From positions 1 through 46,454 of the forward strand of contig JAEURI010000011.1 in assembly GCA_016789225.1 (NCBI GenBank): a stretch of DNA of 46,454 nucleotides, given 5' to 3'. This DNA comes from Anaerolineales bacterium. Lineage in GTDB: Bacteria; Chloroflexota; Anaerolineae; Anaerolineales; Villigracilaceae. Under the pieces are notes generated by a model. That model searched no databases and was not told where the DNA came from. It saw only the letters and a list, made by a program, of their open reading frames with translations. Position numbers and translations under genes: made by a program. Positions 31,550-39,455 of the stretch are shown here, piece by piece; within the stretch, counting starts at the first letter, position 1, and each line of letters opens with the position of its first letter.

Positions 31550-32686
31550 ATGTCTGACGCCCTTCCGCCGCCCGTTTGGGTCAACACAATGGAACAGTTA
31601 CGCAGGATGGTGACCGATATCACCTCGCAGCCCCGTGTGGCTGTGGATACTGAATCGAACAGCCTGCATGCATTTCGTGAACAGGTCTGCCTTTTGCAAT
31701 TCTCAACAGTCCATGCGGATTACCTGGTCGACCCGCTCGTCCTCGATGATCTTAGCCTACTGGCTCCTGTTTTTTCCAACCCCAAAATAGAGAAGATCTT
31801 CCACGCTGCCGAATACGACCTGACCTGCATGCGACGCGATTTTCATTTTACATTCACGAACCTGTTCGATACGATGCATGCCGCGCGGGTGCTGGGCTAC
31901 CCGGCGGTGGGCCTGGATAAATTGCTCGGTGACAAGTTCGGCATCAAAATGGACAAACGCCATCAAAAGGCGGATTGGGCAGAGCGCCCTCTAACAAAAG
32001 AACAGATCCATTATGCGCGGCTTGATACGCATTATCTATCCAACCTGCGCGATGTTTTGGAAGTTGAACTGAATGAAAAAGAACGTTTGTCTTTTGCCAT
32101 GGAGGATTTCCATCGGGCATGTACCATGGATGAAACCAGGGTAAAGTCGAACGGCGAATCCTGGGAGCGCTTCTCCGGGCGCAAGGACCTTTCTCTGCGT
32201 GAGCTGACGATCTTGGCCCAGCTTTGTAAATGGCGCGACCGTGAGGCCGAACGGCTGGACCGTCCCTCGTACAAAGTTGTGATGGATGAGGTATTGATCT
32301 CACTGGCAAAGAATCCGCCTGAGGCATTGGTTGACCTTTCTGCGGCGGGACTATCTGAAAAGCAGATACGTCTATGGGGTAACATGATCCTTAGTGCAGT
32401 GGGGCATGGAGCGCAGGCTCCGCTTGTGGAACGGAGGCAGGCCGAACGGAAGAATGATGCGGTGCTGAGAAGGCTGGAAAAGCTCAAGGCGTGGAGAAAA
32501 AATCTTGGGTTGGAGATGAAGGTCGAGTCAGATATCATCCTACCCAAGACCTATCTGGCAGTTCTTTCCGAGCATCCGCCAAAGGACCTGCCCGAGTTGA
32601 AAGAGTTGATGAAAGATTCTCCTGCGCGGTTCGAAAAGTTTGGCGTGCAGATCATGAAAGCCTTAGGAGTGAAACATGCGAATTAA
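31550..32686 (+). CDS. rnd: Ribonuclease D
   Basis: 378 aa, normal length. The DEDDy exonuclease residues are visible: Asp33 and Glu35 in VAVDTESNSL, Asp90 in HAAEYDLTCM, and Tyr155 with Asp159 in HYARLDTHYL. An HRDC domain follows (about 205-285, LRELTILAQLCKWRDREAERLDRP), with a second HRDC-like C-terminal region. RNase D trims the 3' ends of tRNA precursors and other small RNAs. Its last 11 bases overlap the start of the beta-CASP gene, so the two are probably expressed together. Confidence 0.93.
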   Translation: MSDALPPPVWVNTMEQLRRMVTDITSQPRVAVDTESNSLHAFREQVCLLQFSTVHADYLVDPLVLDDLSLLAPVFSNPKIEKIFHAAEYDLTCMRRDFHFTFTNLFDTMHAARVLGYPAVGLDKLLGDKFGIKMDKRHQKADWAERPLTKEQIHYARLDTHYLSNLRDVLEVELNEKERLSFAMEDFHRACTMDETRVKSNGESWERFSGRKDLSLRELTILAQLCKWRDREAERLDRPSYKVVMDEVLISLAKNPPEALVDLSAAGLSEKQIRLWGNMILSAVGHGAQAPLVERRQAERKNDAVLRRLEKLKAWRKNLGLEMKVESDIILPKTYLAVLSEHPPKDLPELKELMKDSPARFEKFGVQIMKALGVKHAN

Positions 32687-34070
32687 TTTTCACGGCGCAG
32701 CGCATACAGTAACGGGTAGCCAGCATTTGTTGGAAATTAACGGCAGCAGGCTTTTACTGGATTGTGGAATGTACCAGGGCAAACGCTCGGAAGCGTACGA
32801 ACGAAATTTACATTTTCACTACGATCCGCAAAGTGTAGATGCCGTCATTCTTTCCCATGCACATATTGACCATTCGGGCAATCTGCCCAACCTGGTGAAG
32901 CAGGGTTATGAAGGCAATATCTTTGCCACACATGCCACAAAGGACATTACAACTGTCATGATCGCAGACTCGGGGCACATCCAGGAATCGGATGCAGAGT
33001 TTGTGAATAAGAAACGCGCTCAACGCGGCGAACCGCCCATCGAGCCACTTTATACAAAGGAAGATGCGGAAGAGGTGGCGGGCATGTTCGCGGGGGTGGA
33101 TTACAACGAGGCCTTCGAGCCGATTCCCGGTGTGGTGGCGCGTTTTTATGAGGCGGGGCATATTTTGGGCTCTGCCTGTGTTTCCCTGGAGATCGAGGAA
33201 AAAGGAAAAAAGACTCATCTCTGGTTTTCGGGTGATATTGGCCGATATAAGCTGCCACTTTTGCGCGATCCCGTTCTGCCGACCCATGCCGACTATATGA
33301 TCATGGAATGCACTTACGGCGACAAGAGACATAATGACCCCGAGCTGGCTTTCATCGAATTTAGGGATGTGGTCAAGCGCACCGTGGAACGCGGCGGCAA
33401 GGTGATCGTGCCCGCCTTTGCCGTGGGACGTACACAGGAGATTGTTTATAACCTGAACCAGATGATGCATGACGGTGACGTGCCAAGTGTGCCGGTGTAT
33501 GTGGATAGTCCGCTGGCGGTGAAGGCCACGGATATTTTCAAGAATCATCTCGAATGTTTCGACGAGGAAACACGCGAGTTCGTGAAGGAATCCCGCCATC
33601 CTGCTCTGGATTTCAAGATGTTGTCTTACGTTCGCTCGGTGGATGAATCGAAGGCTCTAAACGAACGCACTGATCCAATGGTCATTATCTCAGCTTCGGG
33701 CATGGCAGAGACGGGGCGTATTCTGCATCATATCAAGAACAATATCGAGAACCCGAAGAATACGATCTGCATCGTCTCGTGGCAGGCGCCGGATACGATG
33801 GGGCGCCGCCTGGCGGACCGTGAACCGGAGGTGCGCATTTTCGGTGAGGTCTACAAACGCAAATGCGACGTGGCGACCATCGGCGGCTTGTCGGGTCACG
33901 CTGGGCAGGACCTGCTCGTGAAGTATGCGACAGCTGTCAAGGACAGTGTAAAGGATATCTTCCTTGTCCACGGAGAAGAGAAGCAGGCCATGACCTTGAA
34001 GGGATTATTGAAGGGCCAAGGCATGGAGCGGGTGCATTACCCCGACTTGCACGATACGGCGGATGTGTAG
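32676..34070 (+). CDS. Beta-CASP metallo-beta-lactamase RNase-like protein with RMMBL tail
   Basis: 464 aa. The metallo-beta-lactamase zinc site is HAHIDH (61-66), with HILGSA, FSGDIGR and ECTYGD strands. The beta-CASP cap has AVGRTQEIVY, the key motif SASGMAETGR and the C-terminal GLSGHAGQ; the RMMBL tail ends with VHGEEKQAM. It resembles CPSF-73-like bacterial/archaeal RNases (YsaM/aCPSF2-type) that cut or trim RNA with Zn2+. AGGAG lies 6 nt upstream of the start, inside rnd, giving an 11-bp overlap. Confidence 0.92.
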   Translation: MRINFHGAAHTVTGSQHLLEINGSRLLLDCGMYQGKRSEAYERNLHFHYDPQSVDAVILSHAHIDHSGNLPNLVKQGYEGNIFATHATKDITTVMIADSGHIQESDAEFVNKKRAQRGEPPIEPLYTKEDAEEVAGMFAGVDYNEAFEPIPGVVARFYEAGHILGSACVSLEIEEKGKKTHLWFSGDIGRYKLPLLRDPVLPTHADYMIMECTYGDKRHNDPELAFIEFRDVVKRTVERGGKVIVPAFAVGRTQEIVYNLNQMMHDGDVPSVPVYVDSPLAVKATDIFKNHLECFDEETREFVKESRHPALDFKMLSYVRSVDESKALNERTDPMVIISASGMAETGRILHHIKNNIENPKNTICIVSWQAPDTMGRRLADREPEVRIFGEVYKRKCDVATIGGLSGHAGQDLLVKYATAVKDSVKDIFLVHGEEKQAMTLKGLLKGQGMERVHYPDLHDTADV

Positions 34071-34082
34071 TGGTATGAAATG

Positions 34083-34120
34083 AGAAGAGGTTTTGGATGA
34101 CAGCATCCAAGACCTCTTCT
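34083..34120. terminator. Terminator between convergent RNase and nucleotidyltransferase genes
   Basis: AGAAGAGGTTTTGGATG and CATCCAAGACCTCTTCT form a 17-bp stem (one G-U pair) with an ACAG loop, 12 bp after the beta-CASP stop. The T-tail is short in either direction. Confidence 0.7.
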
Positions 34121-34178
34121 TGGTCGTCGGTCAGATATCGAGGAAATATCCGCCATTATCTGAATGTTTCCTAGAAGT

Positions 34179-34928
34179 TTACGAATCCCATACAGCAGTT
34201 AACTCGATCAATTGCGGCTTAACATGCATCGCAAGTTCTTCAACGCCATCTATTTCATACAACAGTCCATCGATCACAACAGCAAATGCTCGCAATAGCT
34301 CGTTCCGCGTCAGCTTCGTGACGAATGCCTGACTGAAAACATCATGAATTTCAGAGGGCAGATCATCGAGACCTCTGCCATGGTTTGCTGGAAGGCCGCG
34401 GCGAAGACAAGCCAGGTGAAGAGCATAATCACGAGTTTCACTGATCCAGTATTCCGCCTGCCAAAAACGTCCACGTTCGATGCAAAAGCGCGCCCGCAAC
34501 GCATGGTGTACGGCATAGCCAAAAAGTTCGCGTGCTTCCGGTTGGGATAGATAAGGCTTTTCCACTGACTTGCCAAAGAGCAACTTGAATTTCGGCCCGA
34601 TAGCCCCAAACTTGGACGCCGGTGTAAAAGACAGGTCAAATTGCAGACAATTGGGAAGTAAAAACACTCGATAGATCGATGCGCCGCTTGGCAGGTCGAA
34701 TAATTGGGCTGCATTGAATTTCTTTATGATATCCCTTGTCCAGCCCTCCAACACATCATCTATGGGAAAGTCATCTGCGACGGCAAAAGTTAAGTCAAGG
34801 TCGGAGTAACGGTCACCGTCGCTTCGTGCAAGCGAACCAACGACAGCGCCAGAGACGACTCTTGAGTCGGAGTCGGCTAATTGAAGGATATGGTCGCGGA
34901 GGGTATTGCGGTCGTTGATCGTGAACAT
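34179..34928 (-). CDS. Nucleotidyltransferase-fold protein, aminoglycoside/lincosamide NTase-like
   Basis: 249 aa. The polymerase-beta NTase motif GSLARSDGDRYSDLDL (31-46, acidic Asp43 and Asp45) and the third acidic strand LQFDLSF (about 105-111) are present. A helical C-terminal domain (about 135-240, RGRFWQAEYWISETRDYALHLACLRRGLP) resembles the substrate-binding domain of kanamycin or lincosamide nucleotidyltransferases. It could adenylylate a small molecule or an antibiotic. It stands alone with no HEPN or toxin partner beside it. Spacer 34929-35204 upstream is AT-rich and shows nothing else recognisable. Confidence 0.8.
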   Translation of the reverse strand: MFTINDRNTLRDHILQLADSDSRVVSGAVVGSLARSDGDRYSDLDLTFAVADDFPIDDVLEGWTRDIIKKFNAAQLFDLPSGASIYRVFLLPNCLQFDLSFTPASKFGAIGPKFKLLFGKSVEKPYLSQPEARELFGYAVHHALRARFCIERGRFWQAEYWISETRDYALHLACLRRGLPANHGRGLDDLPSEIHDVFSQAFVTKLTRNELLRAFAVVIDGLLYEIDGVEELAMHVKPQLIELTAVWDS

Positions 34929-35204
34929 GGAGATACCTTGTTGAATTGTGTGCTATTTGGGTCTGCGCACAGAAAATTGCTGAGATACTTTAGTTGTTTC
35001 CTAGAATTGCCCTACTAACTACTTGTAATTCCATAAAGTGACATCATTAAAATAAATCGCTATCCACAGGGAATTCATTCAGTGAGTCGCCTGGTTGAGG
35101 ATAGGATAATAATTGCTTAATTATAGCCAATCTTGAGTAAAATAAAGATAGGTCGATTATAAATACGTAGTTGAACCTCAACAATTTTCACTCCTCTACC
35201 TCCC

Positions 35205-36749
35205 ATGAAACTCCTCACCCCAGACCAAATGCGCGCTGTTGAAAAGGAAGCCGATACCAAAGGCGTCTCCTATGCTCAAATGATGCACAATGCCGGGCGT
35301 GGGCTGGCTGAGATCGTCCACGCCCTTGGGCAGGAGCATGGCTGGAGAACCGCCACTGGCATCGTCGGCTCCGGCAATAACGGCGGCGATGCCCTCGTAG
35401 CCCTCGCCTGGCTGGCCCAGGCAGGCTGGCGGACATATGCCATCCTTCTCAACCGCAAGCCGGATGGCGATGAACTCATCGAAAATTATCTACAGGCAGG
35501 CGGCGAACTTGCCCAGTTCACCGGCCACCCCGACCCTCTCGACCGATTTTTGGAAGAATCAGACCTCCTCCTCGATGGGCTGCTTGGGACCGGCATCCAA
35601 CTCCCCCTTAGGAAAGAGGCGGCTCTTCTCCTTCAAACCACAAAGACCATCCTCGCCTCGCTCGAACTTCCCCCCTTCATCGTCGCCGTCGATTGCCCCT
35701 CCGGCATGGATTGTGAGACAGGCAAAACCGCAGACGAAACCATCCCTGCCGATCTCACCCTTGCCATGGCTGCTGTTAAAACCGGCCACCTCAAACTCCC
35801 CGCCTTCGAATACCTCGGTGCCTTGCAAGTGGTGAACATCGGCCTGCCCGAAAAATTGGAGGCTTGGGATTCCCTCACCACCGAAGCTGCGGACTGGGAA
35901 ATGGTCTCCGCCATGATACCGGTTCGCACTCCCGCCTCGCACAAAGGGACGTTTGGTACGGCCTTCGTGGTGGCGGGTTCAACATCCTATACGGGTGCCG
36001 CCCTCCTTGCTGGCAAAGCTGCCTACCGCATTGGCGCAGGTCTTGTCACCATGGCCGTCGCCGAGCCTCTTCATTCTGCCCTCGCAGGTCATCTCCCCGA
36101 AGCCACATGGATTCTTCTTCCACACAAACATGGATTCATTTCAGAAGATGCAGCAGACGATGTGCTGAAAAATATCAAACGTGCCACCGCTCTTTTGCTT
36201 GGACCTGGCCTGGGTGATAAAGAAACGACAGGAAGTTTTATTGAACATCTTCTTCCATCCATCAACATACCCGTGGTGCTCGATGCGGACGGCTTGCGTC
36301 ATCTTTCTCGAATTCAGCATTGGGAAAATAAACTAACTTCTCCCGCCGTGTTGACGCCCCACCCAGGTGAAATGTCTGCATTGACAGGTTTGTCTGTTTC
36401 AGAGATTCAATCCAACCGGGAAATGGTTGCTCTCAACTACGCAAAAGAATCGGGACATGTCATTGTCCTCAAAGGCGCCTTCACGGTCATCGCCTCGCCG
36501 GATGGTCGCAGCACCGTCATCCCCGTCGCCACCCCCGCCCTGGCCCGCGCCGGAACTGGCGATGTGCTTGCAGGCCTCATCACCGGCCTGCTTGCCCAGG
36601 GAGTACAGTCTTACAACGCCGCCATAGCTGGAGCTTTCATTCACGCCCAGGCGGGTCTGCTCGCTGCCGAAACTCTTGGTACCTCAGCCTCCGTCCTCGC
36701 CAGCGATGTGCTAAATGCCATCCCTGAAATTATCTCTGAATTGGAGTAA
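35205..36749 (+). CDS. nnr: Bifunctional NAD(P)H-hydrate epimerase / ADP-dependent dehydratase
   Basis: 514 aa. The N-terminal epimerase (YjeF_N; about 1-220) shows GSGNNGGDALVALAWL and DGLLGTGIQLPLR with VDCPSGMDCETG. The C-terminal dehydratase of the ribokinase-like type (YjeF_C; 235-510) shows HKGTFGTAFVVAGS, TPHPGEMSALTG and ARAGTGDVLAGLITGLL. Together they repair damaged NAD(P)H. The start at 35205 is preceded by CTCCTCTACCTCCC rather than a ribosome-binding site. TATAAA at 35158-35163 may be a promoter element. Confidence 0.95.
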   Translation: MKLLTPDQMRAVEKEADTKGVSYAQMMHNAGRGLAEIVHALGQEHGWRTATGIVGSGNNGGDALVALAWLAQAGWRTYAILLNRKPDGDELIENYLQAGGELAQFTGHPDPLDRFLEESDLLLDGLLGTGIQLPLRKEAALLLQTTKTILASLELPPFIVAVDCPSGMDCETGKTADETIPADLTLAMAAVKTGHLKLPAFEYLGALQVVNIGLPEKLEAWDSLTTEAADWEMVSAMIPVRTPASHKGTFGTAFVVAGSTSYTGAALLAGKAAYRIGAGLVTMAVAEPLHSALAGHLPEATWILLPHKHGFISEDAADDVLKNIKRATALLLGPGLGDKETTGSFIEHLLPSINIPVVLDADGLRHLSRIQHWENKLTSPAVLTPHPGEMSALTGLSVSEIQSNREMVALNYAKESGHVIVLKGAFTVIASPDGRSTVIPVATPALARAGTGDVLAGLITGLLAQGVQSYNAAIAGAFIHAQAGLLAAETLGTSASVLASDVLNAIPEIISELE

Positions 36750-36819
36750 AGCCCCATGTCGGGTAGATAGATAGCCACGCAACTTTTGCTGTCGTATTGA
36801 GACTCATTTGGAAAATAAA

Positions 36820-36849
36820 AAAACAGGCCGTCGCGTGACGGCCTGTTTT
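36820..36849. terminator. Bidirectional terminator between nnr and the SPFH-HTH gene
   Basis: AAAACAGGCCGTC (36820-36832) and GACGGCCTGTTTT (36837-36849) form a 13-bp stem with a GCGT loop. On the minus strand it is followed by a run of T residues, giving a strong terminator for the SPFH gene. Confidence 0.9.
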
Positions 36850-36864
36850 CTGCTTAACTACTCA

Positions 36865-37920
36865 CTAACTATTCATGAACGCTTCAAGGTTTTCCTTGCT
36901 GATACGGAAGGCCTTGCCGACCTTCTTCGCCTTCAAACTTCCATCTTGAATGGCCGACATGATGTCTTCCTCGGTCACTTTCATCACCTGCGCCGCTTCT
37001 TCTGGAGTCATAATGTCGGGGATCTTTGTTCCACCGCTGGCTGCACCACCACCGGATGCTGCGCCGCCGGTCATGCCGCCTTGAAGGGCCTGGCCCATCA
37101 AATTGCCGATGCCCATGCCCGCGCCGATACCAGCTGTAAGGCCCGCGCCGCCGCTCTGGTTGTTCGCAGCTTCGCGCATTGCATCTGCCGCCTGCAACTG
37201 GGCGTAGATGGACGGGTCGAGCAGACCTGCATCGCGAAGTTCCTGAGCCGACTTGGTGCTCGGCTTGAGGCTACCGATGTAAAAGGTCTTGAGAGTCAGG
37301 CCGATCGCTTCGAAGTCATCCTTGCCCTTCGCGCGTACAGCAGCGCCGAGTTCTTCGTTCATGCCGCTCAATTTGCTCGCGAGGCTCTGGGTGGTATTGC
37401 TGAATTCACCCAGCACATCGGTCAACTTGGAAACGAGCATGGTCTTAAGCCGTTCCTCGATCTCCGAGGTGCGGTACGAACCGGTTGCACCCACGATCTG
37501 GGTCACGAACTGCTGCGGGTCCTTCACCTGGAAGGAGAACGTGCCGAAGCCCTGAATGAACAGATAGCCCAGGCCTTTTCCCGGAGTTTCCACAAGGATG
37601 GGCTGCGAAGTGCCCCATTTCTTGTTCGCAAACTCTTTCTTGGACACGAAGTACACTTCCGCCGGGAAGGGTGTGCGGTCATTGAATGCCTTGCCGATGA
37701 AATCGATCAGCATTGGGATGTTGGCCGTGGCAATCGTATGCCGTCCAGCCTTGAACACATCCAACGCATTCCCGTCGCGGAAGAAGACCGCAGACTGGCT
37801 CTCGCGCACGATCACCTGCGAGCCGATACGAAAATCGCCGATGCCCTCTTCGGGAAAGCGATGCACGATCTCATCGTTCATTTCATTGGGGTATTCAATG
37901 ACATCAAAAATTCTAGCCAT
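36865..37920 (-). CDS. SPFH-domain protein fused to an excisionase-like HTH
   Basis: 351 aa. The N-terminal part (about 5-225, FDVIEYPNEMNDEIVHRFPEEGI, VIVRESQSAVFFRDGNALDVF) belongs to the YdjI/virion-core-like SPFH group, without an evident transmembrane helix. A Gly-rich linker (about 240-300, SGGAGLTAGIGAGMGIGN) follows. The last 50 residues, PDIMTPEEAAQVMKVTEEDI with AFRISKENLEAFM, form a MerR/excisionase-type helix-turn-helix. This could link a membrane-stress scaffold to DNA, although such HTH modules also bind proteins. AGGAG lies 6-7 nt upstream of the start. A promoter lies at 37952-37980. Confidence 0.85.
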   Translation of the reverse strand: MARIFDVIEYPNEMNDEIVHRFPEEGIGDFRIGSQVIVRESQSAVFFRDGNALDVFKAGRHTIATANIPMLIDFIGKAFNDRTPFPAEVYFVSKKEFANKKWGTSQPILVETPGKGLGYLFIQGFGTFSFQVKDPQQFVTQIVGATGSYRTSEIEERLKTMLVSKLTDVLGEFSNTTQSLASKLSGMNEELGAAVRAKGKDDFEAIGLTLKTFYIGSLKPSTKSAQELRDAGLLDPSIYAQLQAADAMREAANNQSGGAGLTAGIGAGMGIGNLMGQALQGGMTGGAASGGGAASGGTKIPDIMTPEEAAQVMKVTEEDIMSAIQDGSLKAKKVGKAFRISKENLEAFMNS

Positions 37921-37951
37921 GTTTTTTCTCCTTTTGGTGAATAACGGTTGG

Positions 37952-37980
37952 ATTATAGTCCAACTACCGGGCTGATACAA
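37952..37980 (-). promoter_or_regulatory. Promoter of the SPFH-HTH gene
   Basis: On the minus strand TTGTAT (37975-37980) and TATAAT (37952-37957) are separated by 17 bp. The predicted start leaves a leader of about 25 nt with an AGGAG ribosome-binding site. Confidence 0.6.
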
Positions 37981-38040
37981 GAACCGTTTTTCCTATTCAT
38001 CTACGCCTTTTGCTAGATTTCGTTGCGTCCACGCCTGGCT

Positions 38041-38634
38041 TCACCCCTTCACTAAACGCGTTCCGCATGCCTGGCAGAACAATGCGTCCGACGTATGCGC
38101 GCGTTTGCATTTGGGGCATATTCTTGGCAGGTCCACTGGTAGGGCGGCCCCGCATGAAATGCACATCTCACGCTCGGGGTCGTTGGCTGTGTTGCAGAAT
38201 GTACACACCTTTGGGTTGGCGGGCCCGTTCTTCTCGCCGGCCAGTGACCGGGTTAATGCGCACAGGTCATTGATGGCGTCCCAAATTTGTGGGGCAACAT
38301 TTTCCTGTTTCATTTCCCCAACAATATCCGGGATCATCGACAACAACGAAAGCGGGCTGTTTGATGCACGTTCCATCACTTCGCTGGCATCTGCCACCCG
38401 GTCGAGCCAGTCGCGGTCGCGGCTCATCGTCACGAGAATGCCTCCCTCTGTATCCGCAATATGGACGGTGACAGGCGTCCCGTGTTTTGAGCCGATCTGT
38501 ACCAGTGCGGTATCTCCGCTGCTTTCCACCTTTGTGCGTCTTTGTCTATCGTTGAAGCGGGCGGCTAGCTGGTCTGCCAGGGCTGCGGCCCGAATGCCCC
38601 CATGGAACATGCGTTGATTGGGCGGTAAAGTCAT
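38041..38634 (-). CDS. Double zinc-ribbon protein
   Basis: 197 aa. The N-terminal 130 residues form an alpha/beta domain of unknown family (TLPPNQRMFHGGIRAAALAD, VHIADTEGGILVTMSRDRDW). The C-terminus carries two zinc ribbons: CTFCNTANDPEREMCISCG and CPKCKRAHTSDALFCQACG. The start at 38634 lies 5 bp after the stop of the XdhC-like gene, so the pair is co-expressed; the earlier frame with an ATG at 38823 overlaps that gene and is rejected. The ribbons suggest protein or nucleic-acid contact. Confidence 0.75.
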   Translation of the reverse strand: MTLPPNQRMFHGGIRAAALADQLAARFNDRQRRTKVESSGDTALVQIGSKHGTPVTVHIADTEGGILVTMSRDRDWLDRVADASEVMERASNSPLSLLSMIPDIVGEMKQENVAPQIWDAINDLCALTRSLAGEKNGPANPKVCTFCNTANDPEREMCISCGAALPVDLPRICPKCKRAHTSDALFCQACGTRLVKG

Positions 38635-38639
38635 AAAGA

Positions 38640-39434
38640 TTATTGTTCTCCCATGGGTTTTCCGGTACCTTTGTCGCGAATCATCAAGACCTCGGCCATG
38701 ATGCTCACAGCGATTTCCTCCGGTGTTTCGGCTTGCAGCTCCAGCCCGATCGGGGAGCGCACCTTCTGAATGAGTTCGTCTGAAACGCCTTTTTCCTGCA
38801 GCGATTTGACCGTGGTGGCCCATCTTCGCTTGGAGCCAATCACACCGATGTAGGCCGCCTCACTGTTGAGAAGGCCGGGTAACCCCACCGCATCCACCCC
38901 GGACCCGCGGCTGGTGATGACCAGATAGGTTCGATTCGTGATGGAGAGTTGATCGGCCAAATTGCCCATCTCCACCGGATAATAATGGTCAGCGCCCGGG
39001 GTGGCTTCGGGCGTGCAGAACTCTGCGCGGTCATCGCATACAGCCACACGGAACCCCAACCATTTTGCGAGATGTACAACAGCCTTGCCTACATGTCCCG
39101 CGCCGATGACGACCACCAGCGGGGGAGGAAGGATCGGTTCCACGAACACCTCCACCTGGCCGCCGCACACGCCGGGGTCACCACGCGAGGGATCGGCCAT
39201 CGTATAAGATAGAGTCTGCGCCCTGCCCTCTTTGACGCTTTGCACTGCCGCCTGGATGACTCGATTTTCCAGTTCGCCGCCACCCACCGTGCCGATAAAT
39301 TTTCCATCTGGGTACACCAGCATTTTGCTGCCCACATGCCTGGGCGTGGAGCCTTCGCTCTTGGTTACGGTGCAGAGCGCGGCAAAGCCATAATTTTTTT
39401 CGAGTTCTGAAAGAGCTTGGTAGATTGTATTCAT
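38640..39434 (-). CDS. XdhC/CoxI-family molybdenum-enzyme maturation factor
   Basis: 264 aa. The N-terminal XdhC_CoxI domain (CTVTKSEGSTPRHVGSKMLV, GTVGGGELEN, GDPGVCGGQVEVFVEP) is followed by a Rossmann fold (VVIGAGHVGKAVVHLAKWLG) and SRGSGVDAVGL. Family members help insert sulfurated molybdenum cofactor into xanthine dehydrogenase or CO-dehydrogenase-type enzymes. No such molybdenum enzyme is encoded in this window, so its client must lie elsewhere. It lies 21 bp after the pyrophosphatase gene and 5 bp before the zinc-ribbon gene. Confidence 0.9.
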   Translation of the reverse strand: MNTIYQALSELEKNYGFAALCTVTKSEGSTPRHVGSKMLVYPDGKFIGTVGGGELENRVIQAAVQSVKEGRAQTLSYTMADPSRGDPGVCGGQVEVFVEPILPPPLVVVIGAGHVGKAVVHLAKWLGFRVAVCDDRAEFCTPEATPGADHYYPVEMGNLADQLSITNRTYLVITSRGSGVDAVGLPGLLNSEAAYIGVIGSKRRWATTVKSLQEKGVSDELIQKVRSPIGLELQAETPEEIAVSIMAEVLMIRDKGTGKPMGEQ

Positions 39435-39455
39435 AATGTTATTGCAGGCGTATGA

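Noticed and set aside
34179..34928. Nucleotidyltransferase gene as the antitoxin half of a MNT-HEPN toxin system
   Set aside because: No HEPN gene lies beside it, and its own helical C-terminal domain fits stand-alone antibiotic-type nucleotidyltransferases.
36808..37944. 378-codon plus-strand frame opposite the SPFH-HTH gene
   Set aside because: It is antisense to a gene with clear SPFH and HTH motifs, promoter and ribosome-binding site; the frame starts in the terminator and shows no family motif.
38640..39434. Link between the XdhC-like gene and selD as part of selenium-dependent molybdenum hydroxylases
   Set aside because: The two genes are about 15 kb apart with no hydroxylase, yqeB or yqeC gene in the window, so the context does not support it.
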